A DNA stretch of 64,000 nt. It comes from Clostridia bacterium (GTDB lineage Bacteria > Bacillota > Clostridia > Christensenellales > Aristaeellaceae). The DNA is taken from positions 83,594 to 147,593 of the forward strand of contig JAFSOC010000014.1 in the NCBI GenBank assembly GCA_017447185.1, read 5' to 3'. Shown piece after piece: positions 1 to 9,400 of this stretch (positions are counted from its first letter, which is position 1; every line of letters starts with the position of its first letter). The notes under the pieces were generated by a model. It saw only the letters and a list, made by a program, of their open reading frames with translations, did no database searches and had not been told where the DNA came from. The position numbers and the translations under genes are program-made.

Positions 1-378
1 CACCAGCGCATCGGCGGATTTGTCAAACAGGTCCAGGATATCCCCCAGCTCGTCACTGGCCCCGCTGGAAACGAAAACCTCCTCCGGATCCAGCTGCACA
101 CCCCGGCAGGCATAGTACCCGGCCACCGCCTTCCGGTATTCCGGGATGCCGCACTCCGGCACATAGCCATGGAAGGTTTCCGCCCTGGACTGGTCTTCCA
201 CCGCATCGTGCATGGCCTGGATCGCCGCGTCACACAATGGGCGGGAGACATCCCCGATACCCAGGCGGTACAGGGGAAGATCCGGATGTGCTTTCCGGTA
301 TGCCTCTACCTTCTTTGAAATCCCGAAGAACAGATAGGAATCCTTCAGATTCCGGTAATTCACATTGGGTTTCAGCAT
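1..378 (-). CDS. dapL: LL-diaminopimelate aminotransferase, N-terminal part (cut by window edge)
   Basis: The 126 visible codons start at an ATG at 378 and run off the window start. The product begins MLKPNVNYRNLKDSYLFFGI and carries LGIGDVSRPL and AETFHGYVPE, which are hallmarks of the DapL class of PLP-dependent fold-type I aminotransferases. DapL converts tetrahydrodipicolinate directly to LL-diaminopimelate with glutamate as amino donor, on the route to lysine and peptidoglycan. The PLP lysine lies outside the window. It follows glmS by 34 bp on the same strand and may be co-transcribed with it; both genes feed cell-wall synthesis. Another class I aminotransferase is possible, but the N-terminal signature favours DapL. 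Confidence 0.85.
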   Translation of the reverse strand, partial: MLKPNVNYRNLKDSYLFFGISKKVEAYRKAHPDLPLYRLGIGDVSRPLCDAAIQAMHDAVEDQSRAETFHGYVPECGIPEYRKAVAGYYACRGVQLDPEEVFVSSGASDELGDILDLFDKSADALV

Positions 379-412
379 ACGATTTCCCCTCTTTCCGATT
401 TGTTTCAGCTCA

Positions 413-2281
413 TTATTCCACAGTAACGCTCTTCGCCAGGTTCCTGGGCTTGTCCACATCCAGTCCGCGGTTCACGCTGGTGTAGTATCCCAGCAGCTGC
501 AGCGGCACCACCGCCAGGGACGCCATGAAATGCTCGTCCGTCTTGGGAATATATACCGTGAAGTTCACGGAATCCTCCACGGAGAAATTCCCGTTGGTGG
601 TGATTCCCATCAGGAATGCCCCGCGGGATTTGCACTCCATCATATTGGAAACCGTTTTCTCGTACAGCGACTGCTGCGTCAGCACGCCGATCACCAGCGT
701 ATTGTTCTCGATCAGGCTGATGGTGCCGTGCTTCAGTTCGCCCGCGGCATACGCTTCCGAATGGATGTAGCTGATTTCCTTCATCTTCAGGCTGCCTTCC
801 AGGCTGATGGCATAATCCAGCCCGCGGCCGATAAAGAAGATATCGTGGGTATTTGCCATCTTGGAAGAGAACCACTGCAGCCGTTCCTTCTCATCCAAAA
901 TTCGTGTGATTTTGTCCGGAATCAGAGCCAGCTCCTCCAGCAGGCTGCCCGCTTCCTCCTCCGTCATCTTTTCCCTCACGCAGGCCAGGTGGATCGCCAG
1001 CACATCCGCCGCGATCAGCTGGGCACTGTAGGCCTTGGTGGTGGCGACGGCAATTTCCGGCCCGGCCAGCGTATACAGCACATGGTCCGCTTCCCGGGCA
1101 ATGGTGGAACCGATCACGTTCACAATCGCCAGCGTGATCGCGCCGCGTTCCTTCGCCACCCGCAGCGCCGCCAGGCTGTCCGCCGTTTCACCGGACTGGG
1201 AGATGATAATCACCAGCGTATTCTCGTTGGTGGGAATGTTCCGGTAGCGGAATTCGGAGGCCAGCTCCACCCGCACGGGAATGCCGGCCAGGTCCTCGAT
1301 CACATACTGGGCAGCCATGCCCACATGCCATGCGGATCCGCAGGCCACGATGTCGATCTGCTCAATGGAACGGATGGTTTCCTCCGTCAGCCCAGTTTCC
1401 GACAGGTTGATCTTCCCGTCCTTCACCATGCTGTTCAGCGTATCCCGCACCGCGCCGGGCTGCTCATGGATTTCCTTGAGCATGAAATGCTCAAATCCGC
1501 CCTTTTCCGCCGCCGCCGCATCCCAGGTGATCTCCGTCAGGGGCATGGTGACTTCGTCGCCGTTCAGGTCGTAGAATGCAACCTTCCCCGGGGATACCCG
1601 GGCAACCTGCAGGTTGTCGATGTAATACACCTGGCGCGTATACTTCAGGATCGCCGGCACATCCGACGCCAAATAGGATTCGCCGTCCTCCACGCCGATG
1701 ATCAGCGGGGAATCCTTCCGGGCGGCAAAGATTTCATCCGGGAAATCCTTGAACATCAGGGCCAGGGCATAGCTGCCGCGGATACGCACCATCGTGCGCG
1801 TAATGGCGTCCACCGGCCCGATCTTGTACTTCTTGTAATAATAATCCACCAGCTTCACAGCCACTTCCGTGTCCGTATCGCTGTAGAAGGCATAGCCGTG
1901 CCGCAGCAGTTTTTCCTTCAGCTCCGTATAGTTTTCAATGATGCCGTTATGCACGCCCACCACGTCCGACTCCACGGCGCCGCTGCCCGATCCGGAACAG
2001 TTGCCGCTGACATGCGGATGCGCGTTGACGATGCTGGGATCCCCGTGGGTGGCCCACCGGGTATGCCCGATACCGCAGCAGCCGGCCAGCGCCCGACCCT
2101 GGTCCGTCTTGTCCGCCAGATGGTGCAGCTTTCCGGTGGCCTTGACCACCTCCGCCAGCGCCGTTCCGTTGCGCACCGCCAGTCCGGCAGAGTCATAGCC
2201 CCTGTATTCCAGCCGGGAAAGGCTGTCCAGCAGAATGGGAGCCGCCTGCCGGCGCCCGGTAAATCCAACAATTCCGCACAT
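413..2281 (-). CDS. glmS: Glutamine--fructose-6-phosphate aminotransferase (isomerizing)
   Basis: This enzyme makes glucosamine-6-phosphate from fructose-6-phosphate and glutamine, the first step of UDP-GlcNAc and cell-wall synthesis. The ATG at 2281 is chosen because it gives MCGIVGFTGR, with the N-terminal nucleophile cysteine of class II glutamine amidotransferases exposed after Met removal, and because GGAGG lies 8 bp upstream. Longer in-frame starts would bury that cysteine. The amidotransferase domain (about 1-230) is followed by two SIS sugar-isomerase domains, with SGETADSLAALRVAKE near 365-380, and the usual KSVTVE terminus. The length of 622 residues is slightly above the usual 605-610; the extra is a Ser/Gly-rich insert (SGNCSGSGSGAVESD) in the amidotransferase domain. 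The leader is too short for a glmS ribozyme. Confidence 0.97.
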   Translation of the reverse strand: MCGIVGFTGRRQAAPILLDSLSRLEYRGYDSAGLAVRNGTALAEVVKATGKLHHLADKTDQGRALAGCCGIGHTRWATHGDPSIVNAHPHVSGNCSGSGSGAVESDVVGVHNGIIENYTELKEKLLRHGYAFYSDTDTEVAVKLVDYYYKKYKIGPVDAITRTMVRIRGSYALALMFKDFPDEIFAARKDSPLIIGVEDGESYLASDVPAILKYTRQVYYIDNLQVARVSPGKVAFYDLNGDEVTMPLTEITWDAAAAEKGGFEHFMLKEIHEQPGAVRDTLNSMVKDGKINLSETGLTEETIRSIEQIDIVACGSAWHVGMAAQYVIEDLAGIPVRVELASEFRYRNIPTNENTLVIIISQSGETADSLAALRVAKERGAITLAIVNVIGSTIAREADHVLYTLAGPEIAVATTKAYSAQLIAADVLAIHLACVREKMTEEEAGSLLEELALIPDKITRILDEKERLQWFSSKMANTHDIFFIGRGLDYAISLEGSLKMKEISYIHSEAYAAGELKHGTISLIENNTLVIGVLTQQSLYEKTVSNMMECKSRGAFLMGITTNGNFSVEDSVNFTVYIPKTDEHFMASLAVVPLQLLGYYTSVNRGLDVDKPRNLAKSVTVE

Positions 2282-2363
2282 ATTGCAAATCCTCCGATAG
2301 TTGACCAAATTAAAAACAGGTGAATGAACCGCAAAACGCGGCCCCATTGCCCGTTCCTCGGGG

Positions 2364-2393
2364 ATTTTATCATTTCAGGCTTATCAATGTCAA
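2364..2393 (-). promoter_or_regulatory. Sigma-A type promoter for glmS
   Basis: Reading the minus strand, TTGACA (2393-2388) and TAAAAT (2369-2364) are separated by 18 bp. The expected transcript has a leader of about 75 nt before the glmS ATG, containing only a small hairpin of the type GCCGC-GTTTT-GCGGT. Confidence 0.7.
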
Positions 2394-2430
2394 TACATTA
2401 TAATACATTAATACAATTCGAGGACATACG

Positions 2431-2455
2431 AAACCGGGCGCTGTGAAGCGCCCGG
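2431..2455 (-). terminator. Intrinsic terminator after amtB
   Basis: A perfect 8-bp stem CCGGGCGC/GCGCCCGG with a 6-nt loop is followed on the minus strand by TTTCGT. It lies 19 bp past the amtB stop and separates amtB from the glmS promoter. Confidence 0.75.
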
Positions 2456-2473
2456 TTCCGGGAGTCATATCAA

Positions 2474-4189
2474 TCAGTCGGACTGGAGTGCGTCGTAACC
2501 TTCCTCGCCCGTCCGGACGCGGATCACGTTCTCCACATCCGTCACGAAGATCTTGCCGTCGCCAATGTGGCCGGTATGCAGCACGCTCCGTGCCGTATCG
2601 ATCACCTCGCGCACCGGCACCTTGCTTACCACGATATCCACCTGCACCTTCGGCAGCAGCGTTACCTCCACAGGGGTGCCGCGGTAATACTCCGGCTTGC
2701 CCTTCTGTGCGCCGTAACCCATGACGTTCGTAACCGTCATGCCTGTGATGCCGATCCGGTTCATCGCCGTCTTCAGGCTTTCCAGGCTGGCCGGGCGGCA
2801 GATGATCTGCACCCTGGTGTAAACCGGTTCGTCCGGAGCCTTCTCCTTCGCCTTCCGCGGCGCAGCAGGTTCCGCGGTATCCGCTGCCACAGCTGTTGCC
2901 GCGGCCGCCGGTGCTTCCCCGTCTTCGGGCATTTCTTCCGGCAGCATCGCAATGCCGGCATAAGCGGTGGGCAGGCCATGTTCAGAGCGGTCCAGACCCA
3001 TGATCTCGTCCGCTTTGTCCGCCCGCAGGCCAATGGTCTTCTTGATCAGGAAGAACACGATCGTGATCACCACAGCCGTCCAGCCGATGGTGGCCAGCAC
3101 ACCCAGGCTCTGCACGCCCAGGAATTTGAATCCGCCGCCGTAGAACACGCCCTTCATGGTGGAACGTCCGGTAGCGAAGAAGCCGGTCAGGATGGTTCCC
3201 AGCGCGCCGCACACGCCGTGTACGGAGATCGCGCCGACCGGGTCGTCAATCTTCACAACCTTGTCAAAGAAGCTGACCGACACCACAACCGCGAGGCCGC
3301 AGACGATACCAATGATTGCTGCGCCAAAGGGGTTCACGGCGTCGCACCCGGCGGTGATGCCCACCAGGCCGGCCAGCGCCGCGTTGAAGGTCATGGACAC
3401 ATCCGGCTTGCCGTACCGCATCCAGGTGAAGCCCATGCAGACCAGTGTGGCCAGTGCCGCGGCCAGGTTCGTGTTAAAGAACACCAGGCTGGCGGAATCG
3501 ATCAGTTCGTCGCTGTCCATGCCCACGGTGGAGGCGCCATTGAATCCGAACCAGCAGAACCAGAGGATGAACACGCCCAGGGCGGCGATGCTCAGGTTGT
3601 GGCCCAGGATCGCCCGGGGTTTTCCGTCCTTGCCGTACTTGCCGACGCGCGGTCCGAGCATCTTTGCGCCGACCAGTGCGCACACACCGCCGACCATGTG
3701 GACCGCCGTGGATCCGGCAAAATCATGGAATCCCATTTCCGCCAGGAAGCCGCCGCCCCAGATCCAGTGGCCGCTCACCGGGTAGATAAACAGGGAGATC
3801 GCAGCCGAGTAGATGCAGTAGGCGGAGAATTTCGTCCGCTCGGCCATGGCGCCGGAAACGATGGTCGCCGAAGTCGCGCAGAAGACTGTCTGGAAAACCG
3901 CGAAAGCCCACAGCGGAACACCCGCCGGCAGCACCGCATCATATTCCTTCATGATGAAGGGATCAATCCATCCGAAAACCGCTGTGCCCGTTCCGAACAT
4001 CAGGCCGAAACCGATCAGCCAGTACAGCGGAGTTCCGATGCAGAAGTCCATCAGGTTCTTCATCAGGATGTTGCCCGTATTCTTGGCCCGGGTAAATCCG
4101 GCTTCACACATTGCGAAGCCCGCCTGCATAAAGAAGACCAGCGCTGCGCCCAGCAGCACCCAGATTGTGTTTGCGGGAGAGTACGTCAT
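2474..4189 (-). CDS. amt: Ammonium transporter AmtB fused to a C-terminal PII (GlnK-like) domain
   Basis: Residues 1 to about 405 form an Amt/Rh ammonium channel with about 11 membrane spans. The conserved pore-histidine contexts FAGSTAVHMVGG and SVHGVCGALG are present. An Ala/Pro/Glu-rich linker (about 415-455) leads into a complete PII domain (about 458-571) with GYGAQKGKPEYYRG and GDGKIFVTDVENVIRVRTGE. PII proteins sense ATP/ADP and 2-oxoglutarate and plug the Amt pore; here sensor and channel share one chain. The T-loop position equivalent to Tyr51, the uridylylation site of E. coli GlnB/GlnK, is Val507, while Tyr46 and the QKG glutamine are kept. Control by UTase modification therefore looks impossible. 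The ATG at 4189 has GGAAG 8 bp upstream; a GTG three codons earlier is the alternative. It has its own promoter and attenuator-like leader. Confidence 0.95.
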   Translation of the reverse strand: MTYSPANTIWVLLGAALVFFMQAGFAMCEAGFTRAKNTGNILMKNLMDFCIGTPLYWLIGFGLMFGTGTAVFGWIDPFIMKEYDAVLPAGVPLWAFAVFQTVFCATSATIVSGAMAERTKFSAYCIYSAAISLFIYPVSGHWIWGGGFLAEMGFHDFAGSTAVHMVGGVCALVGAKMLGPRVGKYGKDGKPRAILGHNLSIAALGVFILWFCWFGFNGASTVGMDSDELIDSASLVFFNTNLAAALATLVCMGFTWMRYGKPDVSMTFNAALAGLVGITAGCDAVNPFGAAIIGIVCGLAVVVSVSFFDKVVKIDDPVGAISVHGVCGALGTILTGFFATGRSTMKGVFYGGGFKFLGVQSLGVLATIGWTAVVITIVFFLIKKTIGLRADKADEIMGLDRSEHGLPTAYAGIAMLPEEMPEDGEAPAAAATAVAADTAEPAAPRKAKEKAPDEPVYTRVQIICRPASLESLKTAMNRIGITGMTVTNVMGYGAQKGKPEYYRGTPVEVTLLPKVQVDIVVSKVPVREVIDTARSVLHTGHIGDGKIFVTDVENVIRVRTGEEGYDALQSD

Positions 4190-4222
4190 GTTTCTCACTT
4201 CCGTTTCCGCGTATTATCCAAC

Positions 4223-4261
4223 AAAAAAAGGCGCCGGGTGCATCTCGCACACCCTTGCGCC
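4223..4261 (-). promoter_or_regulatory. Leader attenuator hairpin of amtB
   Basis: In the amtB leader, AAGGCGC pairs with GCGCCTT around an inner GGGTG/CACCC stem, followed by seven T residues on the minus strand. This is an intrinsic terminator inside a 5' leader, about 25 nt before the amtB ribosome binding site. The transcript 5' end carries CAAGGCGCAAGGG, a box also found in the glnA and asnB leaders. Read-through must be regulated or partial for amtB to be expressed. Confidence 0.65.
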
Positions 4262-4277
4262 TTGCTGGATTGATGGG

Positions 4278-4306
4278 ATTGTATACTGTATTCAATCCCC
4301 TGTCAA
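4278..4306 (-). promoter_or_regulatory. Sigma-A type promoter for amtB
   Basis: On the minus strand TTGACA (4306-4301) and TACAAT (4283-4278) are exactly 17 bp apart. An inverted repeat GGGATTG...CAATCCC straddles the spacer and -10 element, similar in its GGGAT/ATCCC arms to the palindrome at the glnA promoter. Confidence 0.8.
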
Positions 4307-4311
4307 GGGGG

Positions 4312-4335
4312 AAAACATCCGAAAAACAATCGGAT
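4312..4335 (-). terminator. Intrinsic terminator after purC
   Basis: ATCCGA/TCGGAT stem with a T-rich loop, followed on the minus strand by GTTTTC. It lies a few bases after the purC stop and immediately before the amtB promoter, so it should end the glnA-to-purC transcript. A T-run on the plus side could also make it bidirectional. Confidence 0.6.
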
Positions 4336-4338
4336 TTT

Positions 4339-5064
4339 TTACGCCTTATCACCCATCTGTTTTTCCAGGCGTCCCATGATTTCCTGGTAAGCGTCTTCCA
4401 CGCCGCCCAGATCCCGGCGGAAGCGGTCCTTGTCCAGCTTCTCCCCAGTCTTGCTGTCCCACAGGCGGCAGGTATCCGGGCTGATTTCGTCCGCCAGGAC
4501 GATCTTCCCGTCGGAAAGGCGGCCGAATTCCAGCTTGAAGTCCACCAGTGTGACGCCGCAGGACTTCCAGAATTCCTTCAGCGCTTCATTGACCTTGAAG
4601 GAGTATTCCTTGATGGTGTCAATTTCCCCGCGGGTCGCCAGTTTCAGCGCCAGCGCGTGGTATTCATTGATCAGCGGATCGCCCAGTTCATCGTTCTTAT
4701 ACGAGAACTCGATGGTCGGCGCGTCGAAAACGATGCCTTCCTCGACCCCGTAATGCTTCGCGAAGGATCCGGCCGAAATATTGCGGATAATCACTTCCAG
4801 CGGTACAATCTGCACTTTCCGCACCAGGGTATCCCGTTCGCTGAGCTCTTCCACAAAGTGCGTGGGAACGCCCTTTGTCTCCAGCATCCGCATCAGGGCA
4901 TTGCTCATCCGGTTATTGATGACGCCCTTTCCCTGGATGGTTCCCTTTTTGAGGCCGTTGAATGCCGTCGCGTCGTCCTTGTAGGAAACGATCAGCAGTT
5001 CCGGATCCTCTGTTGCGAAGACTTTCTTGGCTTTGCCTTCGTAAAGCTGTTCACCCTTGTTCAT
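4339..5064 (-). CDS. purC: Phosphoribosylaminoimidazole-succinocarboxamide (SAICAR) synthase
   Basis: The product ligates aspartate to CAIR with ATP in de novo purine synthesis. It is 241 residues, the usual bacterial length, beginning MNKGEQLYEGKAKKVFAT (the YEGKAK nucleotide-binding strand). VPLEVIIRNISAGSFAKHYG and LVDFKLEFGRL, the family signatures, are present, as is DEISPDTCRLWD. It starts 20 bp after gltD ends and is probably the last gene of the glnA operon. Finding one purine gene at the end of a glutamine/glutamate operon is unusual but fits the glutamine demand of purine synthesis; guaA, another purine gene, lies on the other side of glnA. Confidence 0.96.
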   Translation of the reverse strand: MNKGEQLYEGKAKKVFATEDPELLIVSYKDDATAFNGLKKGTIQGKGVINNRMSNALMRMLETKGVPTHFVEELSERDTLVRKVQIVPLEVIIRNISAGSFAKHYGVEEGIVFDAPTIEFSYKNDELGDPLINEYHALALKLATRGEIDTIKEYSFKVNEALKEFWKSCGVTLVDFKLEFGRLSDGKIVLADEISPDTCRLWDSKTGEKLDKDRFRRDLGGVEDAYQEIMGRLEKQMGDKA

Positions 5065-5084
5065 GGTAAATCATCCCCTTCCGG

Positions 5085-6491
5085 TTAATGATGATTCGAC
5101 ACGAAAAGGTGAATCTCCTGCGCGGCAGCCCGGCCATCCGCCAAAGCCCGTACCACAAGGCTCTGGCCCGTGCGCATGTCGCCGGCGCTGAAAAATTTTC
5201 CGCTCAGGTGATGGGAAAGGTTTTCCGGCAGCAGCCTTCCCCGGCCGTCCGCGGACAGGCCGAAGAGCTGCAGCGTCTTTTCCTCGCAGCCGACAAAGCC
5301 GGCGGCGATCAGCATCAGCTCACACTTCAGTGTCTGCTCCGAACCCGGCACCGGCTCCATCTTTCCTTCCGGCGTCCTGTGCAGCCGGACAGTTTCCACC
5401 GCCGTAATCCGGTTCTTCTCATCCGTAAGGATCGACTTGACCGTTGTCTCATAGATCCGTGGGTCGCTTCCCTGCACCGCCTGTGCTTCCTGCTGGCCGT
5501 AATCAGTCCGCAGCGTCCGGGGCCATTCCGGCCAGGGATTCCCGGCGGTCCGGCTTTCCGGCGGCGCCGGCATCATTTCCAGCTGGGCGACAGAAGCGCA
5601 GCCCTGTCGCAGCACGGTGCCCACGCAGTCATTGCCGGTATCCCCGCCGCCGACCACCAGCACATGCTTCCCTTTCGCCAGGCAGGAATCTTCCCCGTTC
5701 AGCAGTTTTTTTGTTGTTTCCGTCAGGAAATCCACCGCGAAGCGGACGCCTTCCGCGTCCATATGCTCCACATTCAGGGACCGGGGCTTCCGGGATCCGC
5801 CGCACAGCACGACAGCGTCAAATTCCTTCAGTTCCTCCGGGTCCGCTTCCCGGTTCAAAAGAAAGGTCACGCCTTCCGCTTCCATCAGCCGGATCCGCCG
5901 CTCCACGATTTCCTTGGGCAGTTTCATATTCGGAATGCCGTACATCAGCAGTCCGCCGGGTTTTTCCGCCCGCTCAATCACGGTTACCCGGTGTCCCATC
6001 CGGTTCAGCAGGTCTGCTGCCGCCAGGCCCGAAGGGCCGCTGCCGACCACAGCAATATGCTTTCCGGTCCGCTCCGCGGGCAGCCGCGGGCGCATCCAGC
6101 CCTGTTCAAATCCTTTTTCAATCAGATACAGCTCGTTGTCCCGGTTCGTGACCCCGTCATCCGCCAGGTTGCAGGCTTTTTCGCACAGCGCAGGGCAGAT
6201 CCTTCCCGTGAATTCCGGGAAAGGCGCTGTTTCCAGCAGGCGTTCCAGCGCTTCCTTTTCCAGTCCGTTGCACAACAGGTCGTTCCATTCCGGAATCAGG
6301 TTGTGCAGCGGGCATCCGAAGGAGGACTGACAGAAGGGCACGCCGCAGTTCATGCAGCGGGAGGCCTGGCAGGTCCGCTCCTCCGCCGGCTGCTGGATAT
6401 GCAGGTCCTCATAGTCCGTAAGGCGTTCCTTCACGTCCCGGAACGGATTTTCTTTCCGGGCGTATTCCAGGAAACCGGTTGCTTTTCCCAT
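5085..6491 (-). CDS. gltD: Glutamate synthase (NADPH) small subunit
   Basis: This subunit passes electrons from NAD(P)H through FAD and two [4Fe-4S] clusters to GltB. The N-terminal domain has the cysteine groups CQASRCMNCGVPFC and CPLHNLIPEWN, then CPALCEKAC. Two dinucleotide-binding folds follow, VVGSGPSGLAAADLL (about 150) and VVGGGDTGNDCVG (about 280). Length is 468 residues, normal for the family. The ATG at 6491 has AAGGGGG 7 bp upstream and sits 2 bp past the gltB stop, so translation is probably coupled. A GTG two codons earlier would overlap the gltB stop. Confidence 0.95.
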   Translation of the reverse strand: MGKATGFLEYARKENPFRDVKERLTDYEDLHIQQPAEERTCQASRCMNCGVPFCQSSFGCPLHNLIPEWNDLLCNGLEKEALERLLETAPFPEFTGRICPALCEKACNLADDGVTNRDNELYLIEKGFEQGWMRPRLPAERTGKHIAVVGSGPSGLAAADLLNRMGHRVTVIERAEKPGGLLMYGIPNMKLPKEIVERRIRLMEAEGVTFLLNREADPEELKEFDAVVLCGGSRKPRSLNVEHMDAEGVRFAVDFLTETTKKLLNGEDSCLAKGKHVLVVGGGDTGNDCVGTVLRQGCASVAQLEMMPAPPESRTAGNPWPEWPRTLRTDYGQQEAQAVQGSDPRIYETTVKSILTDEKNRITAVETVRLHRTPEGKMEPVPGSEQTLKCELMLIAAGFVGCEEKTLQLFGLSADGRGRLLPENLSHHLSGKFFSAGDMRTGQSLVVRALADGRAAAQEIHLFVSNHH

Positions 6492-6493
6492 AT

Positions 6494-9400
6494 TCACGCC
6501 CCCTTATTCTGCAGGTACGCCAGGTATTCGTCGGAAATGACGGCCCTGAATTTCGGCAGGTACTGCGCAAAGGCAGCCAGGATTTCCCCGGCCTTTTTCG
6601 AGCCGGTTGCCTTTGCGTGCATGGTCAGCAGCCTCTCCAGGTCCGCCGCCTCTTCCGGCCGGACCGGATACATGCGCACATGACCCGTGTTCAGGTGATC
6701 CTTCAGCGTATCGTTTTCATCCAGTACCCATGCGATGCCGCCGCTCATACCGGCGGCGAAGTTGTCGCCCACCGGACCCAGCACGGCCACCCGTCCGCCT
6801 GTCATGTATTCGCAGCCGTGGTCACCCACGCCCTCTGCCACAGCCCACGCGCCGGAGTTCCGCACCGCGAAGCGTTCGCCCGCCATGCCGGCCACAAAGG
6901 CGTATCCGCCGGTGGCGCCATACAGGGCTACGTTTCCAATCAGGGTATCCTCCTGCCGCCAGATGCTGTCCGCCGGCGGGCAGACCGCCAGCGTTCCGCC
7001 GGATAGTCCCTTGCCCAGGTAGTCATTGGCCACGCCGTAGAGGGTGATCGCCTGTCCCGCGGGCAGGAACGCACCGAAGGACTGGCCGCCGCATCCCAGG
7101 GCCTGGATATTCTTTTCTCCACGGAGCATTGTGCCAAAGGCACGGTCCGTGGTCATCAGATGCACATGGTTCTGGAACAGGCGCGCGTCCGTCCGTTCCG
7201 CCAGGCGGAAGTCATGCTTCGCTTCCGGCCGGAAATGCGTGTTCCGGGCAAAGCCGGTCAGGTCGCTCAGGTCCAAGGCGGCGTCCGGTTTCACCTTCAG
7301 CAGGTCGCTGCGGCCCACCAGTTCGCCCACCGTGCGGGCACCCAGCTTCGCCATGATCTCCCGCAGCTGCTGCGCGATAAAGATCATGAAGCGTTCCACA
7401 TATTCCGGTTTCCCGGCAAACTTTTTCCGCAGTTCAGGATTCTGTGTGGCAATGCCAAAGGGGCAGGTGCCCAGGTGGCATACCCGCATCATCCGGCAGC
7501 CCATGGTGACCAGCGGCGCCGTGGCAAAGCCGAACTCTTCCGCGCCCAGCAGCAGGGCCACCGCCACATCGTGTCCCGTCATCAGTTTTCCGTCTGTTTC
7601 CAGCGTCACTGTCTGGCGCAGCCGGTTACGGCACAGCACCTGGTGAGCCTCCGCCAGGCCGATTTCCCAGGGTAGTCCCGCATGATGCACGCTGCTCAGC
7701 GGTACCGCGCCGGTTCCGCCTTCCCCGCCGGAGATCAGGATGCCGCCGGCGCCGGCTTTCGCCACGCCGCTGGCAATCGTTCCCACGCCGCTGGAAGAAA
7801 CCAGCTTGACCGTAATCTTCGCCTGTTCATTGGCGCACTGCAGGTCATAGATCAGTTCCGCCAGATCCTCGATGGAATAGATATCGTGATGCGGCGGCGG
7901 TGAAATCAGGGAAATTCCGGGGGTCGAGCAGCGCGTTTTCGCGACGCTTTCCGTCACCTTCGCACCTGGCAGGTGTCCGCCTTCACCGGGCTTGGCGCCC
8001 TGCGCCATCTTGATCTGGATTTCCTTCGCGGACAGCAGGTATTCCCGGGTCACTCCGAAGCGGCCGGAAGCCACTTGCTTGATGGCCGAGTTCAGGTCCG
8101 TGCCGAAGCGCTCCGGCAGTTCCCCGCCCTCGCCGCTGTTCGATCTTCCGCCCAGGTGGTTCATAGCCCGTGCCATGCATTCATGCGCTTCCTGGGAGAT
8201 GGAGCCGTAGCTCATCGCGCCTGTACGGAAACGCTTCACAATCGCTTCCACCGGTTCCACTTCGGAAAGCGGTATCTCCCGGCAGGCTTCATACCGGAAA
8301 TCCAGCATGGAGCGGATAGTCCGGGGACCTTCCTTCTCGATGCCGGCAGCATATTTGTCAAACAGTTCCCGGCTGTCCGTCCATACAGCCTCCTGCAGCA
8401 GGTGGATAGTCTCCGGGGAGTACAGGTGTTCCTCCGCCTGCGGACCTGTCCGCAGCCGATGTACACCCACGGCCGGCAGTCCCCTGCCTTCCGTCCTGCA
8501 GAAAGCTTCCCCGTGATGGAAACGGATGTCCGCTTCCACCCGGTTCAGGTCGGTTCCTCCCAGGGCACAGGGGGTATTGGTGAAATACTTTTCCACGAAA
8601 GGCCGATCCAGGCCTACCGCTTCAAACAGCTGCGCACTCTGGTATGCCTGCAGGGTGGAGACACCCATCTTGGAGGCAATCTTCAGCACACCGGCGGTCA
8701 GCGCCCTGTCATAACGGGCCAGAGCCTCTTCGGGTTTCAGGCTCACGGCGCCTTCCCGGCACAATTCGCGCACCCAGGCATGGGCCAGGTACGGATTGAC
8801 GGCCCGCGCGCCGAAAGCCACCAGCAATGCAAGCTGGTGCACGTCCCGGGGTTCCCCGCTTTCCAGCACCACGGAAACCGCCGTCCGCTTCTTGATCCGG
8901 ATCAGATGCTGCTCCAGCGCGGAAACCGCCAGCAGCGACGGAATGGCCAGATGATCCGCGTCCACGCCCCGGTCGGACAGGATCAGCACATTGACCCGAT
9001 CCCGGCAGGCCCGGTCGCAGGCTGCGAACAGGTCCGCCAGCGCGTCCCGCAGGGTTCCGTCCTTCGGGTACAGCAGGGATACCGTCCGGACCTTGAAGGA
9101 GGGATGATCCAGGTTCCGGATCCGCCGGAATTCCTCTTCCGCCAGCACCGGCGTGGGCAGTTCCAGCACCGTGCAGTTTTCGGGATCGTGGGAAAGCAGG
9201 TTCCCGTCATCTCCGATATACACGGAGCAGTCCGTCTTGATTTCTTCCCGCAGCGCGTCAATCGGCGGGTTGGTCACCTGGGCAAAGCGCTGCTTGAAGT
9301 AGTCAAACAGGGAGGGATGCGTTTTGGACAGGGCCGCCAACGGCTCGTCCGCGCCCATGGACACGATCGGTTCTGTTCCGTTCTCCGCCATCGGCCGCAG

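Noticed and set aside
365-2323. Very long open frame opposite glmS, and similar ones opposite gltB/glnA (9548-12898) and amtB (2567-4273)
   Set aside because: These are antisense shadows caused by high GC at third codon positions. They lack ribosome binding sites and family similarity, and the other strand encodes clear enzymes.
2282-2369. glmS ribozyme ahead of glmS
   Set aside because: The leader from the promoter to the start codon is only about 80 nt and has none of the conserved ribozyme core; only a small hairpin is present.
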